A stretch of 63,058 bases of DNA from Termitomyces sp. T153 (taxonomy: Eukaryota; Basidiomycota; Agaricomycetes; Agaricales; Lyophyllaceae), in contig JACKQL020000191.1 of NCBI GenBank assembly GCA_018296165.2, positions 1 to 63,058 on the forward strand, in the 5' to 3' direction. Within the stretch, counting starts at the first letter, position 1. Each line of letters starts with the position of its first letter. The translations under genes and the position numbers were made by a program. Positions 55,767-63,058 of this stretch are shown one piece after another. Under the pieces are notes generated by a model. The model saw only the letters and a program-made list of their open reading frames with translations. It did no database searches and was not told the origin of the DNA.

Positions 55767-58058
55767 TTATATGACATGTGGATTATAACATTGTGCCCAT
55801 TTCTCTCCAAATGTGCAGGATGAAAGATTTAAATAATAGGAGGGATAAGGTGAAATAATGAGAATATTCAGTGGATGGTATAATGCCTTTTGAGCAAAAG
55901 TCGGGACCCACATCAATTGCTGTGTAGTACCATGTAGGACAATCCAACCATTATCCATGCATTTCCACACAGTGTATCCTTTAGCATCCTGAAAGTTTAT
56001 AGAGTCATTTCTCAACCCAGACACAATGTACTTTCCTTCTGATGAAAATGCAATAGATTTAATATTTTGATTTAAATGCTGGAGCTTTGGATAAGTGAGG
56101 ATACTCCATACCCTCAAGGAGTTATTATATGAGCCAGAAGCAATGTAATTTCCAACTGGTGAAAATGCAACAGATGTGACCCAGTCAATATGCCCATTTA
56201 GCTGTTGCAACTGTGCACCACTAGAGGCATCCCACACCATCACAGACTTGTCATTTGACCCAGAGACAATGTAATTTCCATCTGGTGAGACTGCAACAGA
56301 ATTGACCCATCCAGTGTGGCCATTCAATTGTTGTAGCTGTGTACCACTAGAGGCATTCCACACCCTGACAGACCTGTCATGTGAGCCAGAGACAATGCAC
56401 TTCCCATCTGATGAAAATGCAACAGATGTGACCCAATGTGTGTGACCATTCAACTGTTGCAGTAGTGCAGCACTAGAAGCATCCCACACTCTGATAGAAT
56501 TATCCCATGAGCCAGAGACAATGCACTTTCCATCTGGTGAAAATCCAACAGATGTGACCCAGTGGGTATGGCCATTTAAAACCTGCAGTGGTGCACCGCT
56601 AGAGGCATCCCACACCCTCACAGAGTTGTCCCGTGATCCAGAGACAATGTATTTTCCATCTTGTGAAAATACAACAGATGTGATCCAGTTAGTATGGCCA
56701 TTTAACTTCCATAGCTGTACACCATTAGAGACATCCCACACCCTCACAGACTTGTCCTCTGAGCCAGAAGCAATGCACTTCCCATCTGGAGAAAATGTAA
56801 CACATATAACTGAGTCAGTGTGGCCATCTATCTTATGCAGTTGTGCACTATTTGAGACATTCCATAGTCTTATGTACTTATCATCTGATCCAGAGGCTAG
56901 GTACTTTCCATCAGGTGAAAATGCAACAGACTTGACTTGACCAATGTGGGCATCTGATCCTGACAGCTGTGCACTAGTAGAGGCATTCCACATTCTCACA
57001 GACTTATCATATGAACCAGAGACAATGTACTTTCCATCTGGTGAAAATGCAACAGATGTGACACAGTGAGTGTGGCCATTCAACTCCAGCAGCTGCACAC
57101 CAGTAGAGGTATCCCACACCCTCACAGACTGATCATATGAGCCAGAGACAATGCACTTTCCATCTAGTGACAATGCAACAGATGTGACTGCCCCATTATG
57201 GCCATACAGTTCTAGCAGCTGTGCACCAGTAGAGGTATTCCACACCCTCACAGACTTGTCATGTGAGCAAGAGACAGTGCATTTTCCATTTGGTGAAAAT
57301 GCAACAGATGTGACTGCCTGAGTATGGCCATACAAGCTTAGCAGTTGTGCACCAATAGAAATATTCCATACTCTCACAGACATATCATGTGAACCAGAGA
57401 CAATGCACTTTCCATCTAGTGAAAATGCAACAGATGTAACCCAAGAAGTGTGGCCATTTAATTGCTGTAGCTGTGCACCAGTAGAGGTATCCCACACCCT
57501 CACAGACTGGTCATATGAGCCAGAGACAATGTACTTCCCATCTGGTGAGAATGCAACAGATGTAACCCAAGAAGTGTGGCCACTTAATTGCTGTAGCTGT
57601 GCACCAGTAGAGGTATCCCACACCCTCACAGACTGATCATATGAGCCAGAGACAATGCACTTCCCATCTGGTGAAAATGCAACAGATGTAACTACATAAA
57701 TATGGCCATTCAACTCCTTCAGCTGTGCACCACTAGAAGCATCTAATACTCTCACAAACTTGTCCCATGATCCAGAGACAATGCACTTTCCATCTGGTGA
57801 CAATGCTACACTTTCAACCTCACTTGTTTGTAATATGTTCACTTGTGACATTGCCAATCTTTCTTTACCAACAATAGATGGAATTGAAGGAAAGAACTTC
57901 TTCCATCTTTGTGTCAGGTTACTATCATGTAGCCATGTTGCCAAGGCTGAAATATATAGATGTGGTGTAGACAAGGCTGCTGGACTTGCTATAAAGTAAG
58001 CAGCAAAGTTTGCTGTTTCATTGATGTTCTGTATGAGATACAACTGATTGTCATCCTG
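55767..58058 (-). CDS. WD40-repeat exon of the NLR-like gene
   Basis: The last exon encodes about 14 tandem 42-residue WD40 units with the pattern GH..WVTSVAFSPDGK.IVSGS.D.SVRVWD.S. Units are very alike but differ at recurring positions, for example SW, QA, GA, HC, NW, HW, GW and DW just after the GHT, and N/Y/H/R/W/D/E before the D. These are the positions that vary in HET-E/HET-D-type repeats. The repeats likely form one or two beta-propellers for ligand recognition. The acceptor at 58059 gives a 51-nt intron; one 18 nt upstream would give an unusually short 33-nt intron. Confidence 0.88.
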   Translation of the reverse strand, partial: QDDNQLYLIQNINETANFAAYFIASPAALSTPHLYISALATWLHDSNLTQRWKKFFPSIPSIVGKERLAMSQVNILQTSEVESVALSPDGKCIVSGSWDKFVRVLDASSGAQLKELNGHIYVVTSVAFSPDGKCIVSGSYDQSVRVWDTSTGAQLQQLSGHTSWVTSVAFSPDGKYIVSGSYDQSVRVWDTSTGAQLQQLNGHTSWVTSVAFSLDGKCIVSGSHDMSVRVWNISIGAQLLSLYGHTQAVTSVAFSPNGKCTVSCSHDKSVRVWNTSTGAQLLELYGHNGAVTSVALSLDGKCIVSGSYDQSVRVWDTSTGVQLLELNGHTHCVTSVAFSPDGKYIVSGSYDKSVRMWNASTSAQLSGSDAHIGQVKSVAFSPDGKYLASGSDDKYIRLWNVSNSAQLHKIDGHTDSVICVTFSPDGKCIASGSEDKSVRVWDVSNGVQLWKLNGHTNWITSVVFSQDGKYIVSGSRDNSVRVWDASSGAPLQVLNGHTHWVTSVGFSPDGKCIVSGSWDNSIRVWDASSAALLQQLNGHTHWVTSVAFSSDGKCIVSGSHDRSVRVWNASSGTQLQQLNGHTGWVNSVAVSPDGNYIVSGSNDKSVMVWDASSGAQLQQLNGHIDWVTSVAFSPVGNYIASGSYNNSLRVWSILTYPKLQHLNQNIKSIAFSSEGKYIVSGLRNDSINFQDAKGYTVWKCMDNGWIVLHGTTQQLMWVPTFAQKALYHPLNILIISPYPSYYLNLSSCTFGEKWAQCYNPHVI

Positions 58059-61000
58059 CTGGTTTGATACTATGAGCTTTCAAATAAGTAAACATTAGAG
58101 ATGTCTTACTTTCATGATACCTTTAGAAAGTTGTTGAAGCATGAGATGACACTGGCCTGACAACTGAAGTAGATTCATGGTTTCTATCCAAAACAGCACA
58201 TGAATATCAAGGAATTTCTCTATTGTGTATAGAAAATTCTCATGTTCTTTGGGTGTGGCTTTGATTACATGTTTTGCCCAGTGCTGACATGCATATTGAA
58301 GAATAGCTGATACTTTCTCCTTGATACAGGCCTGAAGATTGGGCACTTGTGAATCATTCAAGAATGATGAGGGTAGATTGCAGATGTTGAAATGAAGCTC
58401 CTTTAGCATGATATTGAAACAGCAGTGAGTGAGAATGGCATGGTGAAAGGCTGTATTACAAGACATATCTATATTATAGCTTGAAGAACTGTCCATACAT
58501 GTTAGAGAAACTTTAGATGATTGTGCTTGAGCAAAGACAAAGTCTGGAAAAGAAGCATGATACCAAAAGACCTTATCATCTTTGATGTAGAGAACAGCAT
58601 GAAGCTTCTGAACAAGATCATCAGCTCGCTCTTTTATGTCCTTTACATTTGTGGTATTATGAAGGAGTCCTGCAGCAACAGAAGTGGATATACGTTCTTC
58701 TGCACAAAGAATAGTATGTAAGATTTTTAAGCGAGTTTGAACATGGTTCTTTTTGACTTGATCAAATGCTTCAGAAAGTATCTGACAATATAATTTCTCA
58801 ATTGATGCAAGTGGATCAGAAAAACCTGGCACTTTCACATTATATGTAGAGTCAAGCAGCTGCCTCATTGAATCATGTTGCTCTCCTGGGGTTCCTGATG
58901 ATATATACCTCACAGCTGTTGAAGCATAAATAAAGAGACCATTTGCTTTCTTTACAAGATCTGTAAGTTCAGGCTTATTCTGAAATACTGGAAGTGCACT
59001 ATACAAGTATGTCATAATATCTGTCTCAGCTTGCTCCTGAGATACATCTTGAAGATGACAGATTGAGTCAGATGGAAAGGACCTGCATAAATCAGCAAGT
59101 TCAGGATCTGGTCGGCTTGTGACAAAGAATTTTAGCCCTTGCAAATGCCTATTTTTAATAGCTAAAAGCAATTCTTGAAGAAATTCTGCTCCTGCTTTTC
59201 CCTCAATTTCATCCAGAGCATCAATGACTATAAGGTATGGTGGTAACTCCAAAGAATGATTTTTGAGAGACTTTTCCCAAGGGTGTATTAAAAGGCCTTG
59301 CATTTGTTTTGACAACTGTTTATGAACAGACCTCTTATCTGCAACAAGCAAAGACTTTGCAAAGTTTTTTGAGCAATAAGCCAGCTGATAAACAAGAGTA
59401 GGAATGATGTTCTTTTGGTGTTTTGTGTCTTCAAACTGTCGAGAGCAAAAAAAGCTGGCCTTTAAGGTATTCAATACACCATGGCCCTCATCAAAGTCAT
59501 GAGCTATAGTATAAGCAATGGTAGATTTCCCTGATCCAGCATGGCCAGTCAGCCAAAAAACTTGTGGACTATTAGGTGATGGGTCTTGTACCCAACTATG
59601 AATCTGTTTAAGAATTGCAACACGTGTATTTGGTGTGCAAAGTCCCCGAGATAATGTTTGCACATCATCAGGATGAGCATTATACATTGCTCTATCAGAA
59701 TGAGGCCAGTTATCCAATTGCATTCGCTCAAGCATAAGTTAGTTCAAAACATCCAAGTTTGTAAATAACTTACATCAAGTGATTGATGCAAATCTTCAAT
59801 GTTTTGGTCAATCTTAAGAGCAAGTCTCATCTGAAAACATATTAATACATCATTACAAGAATAATGTTTTGGATATTAAACCTGAAAATCTTTTGTTTCT
59901 TCATCAATATACTTGAAAATACCATCAATTTCTGATTTGTCCTGCTCATTCTCCAGTATCTTTTTCCATGTTGCTTTCTTAGATAATTTGTCAATCTCAA
60001 TGATTTTTTCAAGAAGTTTCCTGTAAAATATGAGTCTTTCATGATGCAGAAAGATAGTATTGAACACACCCAGCAAAGCCTTGAATCACATCCTCTACAC
60101 TTTCATCTTTGCTATTGATTAATGCTTCATTTACAATAGTAAGACGCTCCCTAGTTCTTGTAATTTGATCATACAAATCCTGATTATTGTTGGAAACAGC
60201 CTATGATCCACCTTTAGCAAGTCTATCACAATAAAACATAAACAACCTCACATCTTTGAGCTCAATCAAAGTAGTAATAACACCAACAGGAAATTTAAGA
60301 GGTGTTCCAGTCAGTGACTTCTCAATCTTCTTGAGCAGAAGCTCAACACCATTCCAAGCCATTTGAAGTCCATCTTTTACCATAGTGCCTGAGCCATTAT
60401 TTGTGAAAGAAAATACTTGAGATATAGCTATAATTTTCAAATAAAAAACTATTAGTACTACTGCCTGTATACATAACACATAACTGATATTCCTTACCTG
60501 CATCTGCTCCTTCATTGATAGAAGTCAATGGAGCCTCCAGTTGAGTAGTCATGTGAGCTGTAGTTCCTTCAAAAATAATTTGACCCTTGATGATCAATAA
60601 GATGGATAATATTTACCTGATGTGGTATGGCTTCCTGCAATTGATAGAGTGGCTGACCCTGTGACAGCAGGAACTTGTGATTGAAGAATAGTTCATATGA
60701 TCATCTGCAGTGCCTGAAAGTTATGATAACTTACCATTATGAATGGGAGAAAAATTTGAGTGGGAAGTATCCATAGGAGCTTCAACAGTGATTGCTTTGT
60801 ATAGTGCTTGAGTCTTGAACAGTAAACAAGACATATCTACTACTTACTAACTCCAGTATTATCTCCTGTAGTAATAAGAGCCATCAATGGTCACATGGAG
60901 GGATGCTTCAAGTTGTTGATGCTTACCAGTATCTGGTGCTTGATTGAGAGGCATCAAACCTTCAGTAGTTGTCCCTTTGAAGTTTGTTCAAGCTTGGATT

Positions 61001-61366
61001 AATAATGGATAAACTAACACTCACTGGGTACATAATCTCCTGTTGTCAACAGAGCAGCTGATGGAGGTGCAGGAGCAGGAGCTTGAAGGAGATTGAGATG
61101 CCCTAGCAGTCCACTAAGATGACCAATGTCCATTGTGCTTACCAGTATGGACAGAGCCTGACACAGACAAAGATAGATTTGACAAGGCATTTGCTGGAGT
61201 AACGTTCACACAAGAAAGGCCAAAGTTAATTGAGGGAATGCTGGAGGGATTGACCTGGGTACTTACGAGCAGGGGATGAATCATGACTTTTTGAAAACAC
61301 TGATTTGAGCCCTTGAAGGAACTTTTGCCTCTGTGAAGAGGGCTTGTCTTTCTGGTTTGTGGACAT
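55767..61366 (-). CDS. NACHT-WD40 (NLR-like STAND) gene, 13 exons, one premature stop
   Basis: Proposed exons: 61267-61366, 61143-61193, 61025-61081, 60927-60974, 60848-60865, 60735-60794, 60617-60673, 60498-60566, 60070-60427, 59882-60020, 59774-59830, 58110-59726, 55767-58058 (4923 nt, 1640 codons before the stop). All junctions are GT-AG and phases agree. Order: Ser/Thr-rich linker; helical domain (~165-338); NACHT with P-loop GHAGSGKST (~399) and Walker B YLIVIDALDE (~502); about 14 WD40 repeats of 42 residues plus a degenerate one; and a conserved tail (GWIVLHGTTQQLMWVP). Such proteins act as fungal immune or incompatibility sensors. A TAG at 60201-60203 (codon 229) would truncate it before NACHT, so this allele may be a pseudogene. 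The first ATG (61366) and the last acceptor (58059) are choices. Confidence 0.8.
58110..59726 (-). CDS. NACHT NTPase exon of the NLR-like gene
   Basis: A 539-codon exon without stops. Motifs: CTPNTRVAILKQIHSWV before the P-loop, FWLTGHAGSGKSTIAYTIA, the SFFCSRQ sensor segment, YLIVIDALDEIEGKAGAEF, and FFVTSRPDPELA (Arg-containing sensor). A helical region follows (FSDPLASIEKLYCQIL, then the EERISTSVAAGLLH segment). It is the nucleotide-dependent oligomerisation switch. Its left boundary is a donor GTAAGACAT at 58109, and in its right-side intron the branch-like CTAAC precedes the acceptor. Confidence 0.88.
59774..60427 (-). CDS. N-terminal helical domain exons of the NLR-like gene
   Basis: Exons 60070-60427, 59882-60020 and 59774-59830 encode amphipathic helices (AWNGVELLLKKIEKSLTGTP, then ITTLIELKDVRLFMFYCDRL). 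After the TAG come DLYDQITRTRERLTIVNEAL and KLLEKIIEIDKLSKKATW. The layout resembles the four-helix HeLo/MLKL-like N-terminal domains of fungal STAND proteins; that assignment is inference from pattern only. The TAG at 60201-60203 fits decay from CAG. The donor of exon 59882-60020 is GTTTAA, which is unusual. Confidence 0.65.
60498..61366 (-). CDS. First exon and small-exon linker of the NLR-like gene
   Basis: Exon 1 (61267-61366) encodes MSTNQKDKPSSQRQKFLQGL and onward, a basic N-terminus. Seven exons of 51, 57, 48, 18, 60, 57 and 69 nt follow. All are phase 1 at both ends, so any can be skipped or duplicated without a frameshift. They encode Thr/Ser/Pro/Gly-rich sequence likely to be disordered. 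The 18-nt exon (60848-60865) is the least certain. Confidence 0.6.
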
Positions 61367-61855
61367 GTTTCAGTAGCAATAGAGCAATAGGATGTGAGCA
61401 AGATGATCAATAACGATAGAAAGAGTGCCACGAGTACACCTGTCATCTTGTCGGACAAGACGCGGTGTGGCCATGTTTTGCCTTCGTTCCCAATATAGGC
61501 AAGCAAAGCACAGGGGCAATCCTCTTGCGTTTTTTGGAGTACATCCACATGTTTACTTTATCCTTCGGAAACCTTTCTCACTATCTATTTCTTGGAAATC
61601 TTTTCCGATATTATCTATCTCGTCATTCATCAAACGCCTTATGCAACGTGAATAAGCGACGTAAATCCTGATATGCGCGCGAATCGTCCAATGCCATTCA
61701 TGTTTGTCTCTTGCGGCCGTCCAACTGACTCACTTTGTCTCATCATCAAATCTGCGCTCACATTTCTCCCCGCACTTGTCGGTCATTGTTACTCCATGTA
61801 AGACCTTATCCAACCTAGGAAACTTCTACTTCTTCATGCGTGAAAACACCCCTGT

Positions 61856-62101
61856 TCAATGACCGACCCACAAACAGCATCGCATCCACGGGACGTAATA
61901 GCTCGAAGATCGCAATGGCCGCTCAGCATTCCCTTTGAACATCCCCAGCTCATTAATTCCCGTCTGCCTTGATATATCATCCTCACTCTTGCTGTCGCCG
62001 AGCTGTACAACCCTCCCCTCACGCTCGTCACTTGTACGTCCGTCCTGTTGATCATTCAGCGGCGAAACCGATTGCGGTATATGTAAGGACGATGCAACCA
62101 T
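61856..62101 (-). CDS. Hypothetical ORF or exon, 81 codons
   Basis: Opens MVASSLHIPQSVSPLNDQQD and ends YVPWMRCCLWVGH. It is hydrophilic and acidic in the middle with no domain recognised. It lies ~490 bp upstream of the NLR start, on the same strand, in CpG-richer sequence. It might be an isolated exon or a chance ORF. Confidence 0.2.
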   Translation of the reverse strand: MVASSLHIPQSVSPLNDQQDGRTSDEREGRVVQLGDSKSEDDISRQTGINELGMFKGNAERPLRSSSYYVPWMRCCLWVGH

Positions 62102-62309
62102 AGTTAAGTAGGAGGGAGGGTTGCCGTTTGAACCTTTCGGGTCATCTTCGATGACACGAGTCTACACGAGAGCAACAGCAGGTACTAACGGTCTATGCTG
62201 CCGGTGTAGGATGAAAGAAGTGTTCTTCTGCTATAGAGTCTAAAAGCGGAAGTGGAGGAGAGTCACGGCCAAGGTCAGACTGGGAGTAGAAGATATTTAT
62301 TTTGGATAC

Positions 62310-62625
62310 ACCGGAGTGAGGATGCATGGGGTGGATCAGTCACCGGCCTCTCAATTCTCTTCGAACTTGCAAGAACGGCCACGCGGCAAACCTCACCGGC
62401 ACATCATTCAATACCTTTACATCGAGGCCCAGCGCCGAGCCAGCCTAACTTACTTGCACACTCCGCTTTCGCGATAAGAAAGCACCAGATATCGTTCTCA
62501 AAGACGAGGCCTCGTACGTCCACCCTTCCAATCACATTCATCACGTTCTCGAATCCGACTTGAACACATCTTATCCTTCCTCGTTCATATTCCACGGTCA
62601 CTCTCACATTGTGTCGAGTTTATAA
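62310..62625 (+). pseudogene. Coding-like fragment in two frames
   Basis: One frame reads KPHRHIIQYLYIEAQRRASL and then a stop; the next reads LRFRDKKAPDIVLKDEASYV and runs to a TAA near 62625. Together these look like one coding segment with a frameshift or an unseen intron. No family is recognised. Confidence 0.25.
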
Positions 62626-63058
62626 CATGCCATCAATCTGCTTTAATGTCTGAGAAGCGTCGTGGCCTGAAGGCTGTCTGCCTTGTTTTAGGCGAGATAT
62701 AATGATTGTATATGTTTGCGTAGCAGTTCTGCGAGTCGGGTAAGTAAATGGGTCAGATATGCTATGTGATGACTCACCTATTCTCAGAATCCCGACGCAT
62801 AGAGCAAGATGCACTATGTAATAGAGAATTTTTCTGAGCGGTTGTCCCAGACACAATGAATACAGTTGAACAAATTTTCAAAGCATTCTCATCACAGTCA
62901 CCAATGGCACCAAATGAGAACAATTTTCGCGCTGCAACAGGGTGGGGTCTCCCTCGATTCCATCGCCCGATGACGTGTCGGGTTTTATGTCCCCCGAGCC
63001 TGTAGGGTCATTTTTCATGTCCAGAAACTACTCACCTGTTCAATGTACCAAGAAAAAT

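Larger units (their letters stand above)
61367..63058. other. CpG-richer flank without a confident gene
   Basis: CpG frequency rises sharply here compared with everything from 54.4 to 61.3 kb. No repeat family of the window occurs. Candidates are a minus-strand ORF at 61856-62101 (MVASSLHIPQSVSPLNDQQD), which could be an exon, and plus-strand coding-like sequence at 62310-62625. The first ~100 bases should be the promoter or 5' leader of the NLR gene. I cannot assign a gene. Confidence 0.45.

Noticed and set aside
56521..56940. Plus-strand ORFs opposite the WD40 repeats (also 57403-57636)
   Set aside because: Their repeated MHFPSGENATDVTQ pattern is the antisense reading of the SPDGK...VSGS repeats.
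58077..58109. 33-nt intron before the WD40 exon
   Set aside because: An in-frame acceptor 18 nt further gives a 51-nt intron like the others; the shorter version is possible but less likely.
61114..61548. Minus-strand ORF with a hydrophobic stretch (MTGVLVALFLSLLIILLTSYC) as an alternative N-terminus of the NLR gene
   Set aside because: It is in another frame from exon 1 and would read through a consensus intron; exon 1 from 61366 keeps phase with all later exons.

Overview
This window looks like a filamentous basidiomycete, most likely an Agaricomycete. It has ~50-nt introns with GTAAG/GTGAG donors, a NACHT-WD40 NLR-type gene with many small 5' exons, and chromodomain-bearing Ty3/gypsy elements. 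The species cannot be named from the sequence. About 54 kb of the 63 kb is nested, decayed transposable elements; the only host gene I can model is the NLR at 55.8-61.4 kb.

Layout. 1-790: truncated family-A LTR. 791-2585: non-coding sequence, a repeat block and a 60-bp tandem repeat. 2582-4585 and 15305-15772: a family-C gypsy fragment (C1) split by full-length family-A element A1 (4586-15299; 1001-bp LTRs, GGAGC duplication). 15773-16807: TATA-bearing sequence and a decayed unknown ORF. 16866-22195: full-length family-B chromovirus (243-bp LTRs, CAAGT duplication). 22196-25010: non-coding sequence, an LTR stub and a decayed plus-strand gag. 25011-~31090: family-C element C2, holding an LTR that holds another LTR. 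~31100-36740: a LINE cut by a solo LTR (GACAT duplication). 36901-37505: second copy of the repeat block. 37514-38361 and 54070-54380: an LTR split by old element A2 (38362-54064, TCAAC duplication). A2 contains a solo LTR (44240-45185) and full-length C3 (47407-52817). 54381-55766: tandem repeats and spacer. 55767-61366 (minus): NACHT-WD40 gene. 61367-63058: CpG-richer flank without a confident gene.

The most unusual system is family A. It carries a 3' gene in antisense to gag-pol, with a Cys-rich N-terminal motif, a coiled coil and two introns. The gene and its intron positions are recognisable in both the young (A1) and the old (A2) copy. Because the gene is antisense to the genomic RNA, its introns would not be removed during retrotransposition. 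Families A and C also seem to self-prime: the site abutting the 5' LTR is perfectly complementary to an LTR segment (13 nt in A, 11 nt in C). In A that segment starts 32 nt downstream of a TATATAAG box, where the transcript should begin. A1 further has two tandem retropepsin-like domains.

Decay is dominated by C-to-T/G-to-A change, largely at CpG. It produces CGA-to-TGA stops and Asp-to-Asn or Glu-to-Lys losses at catalytic sites. The NLR gene lies in the same CpG-poor domain and has one premature TAG. Element boundaries rest on terminal TG..CA and target-site duplications read directly; domain names rest on motif recognition without database searches.
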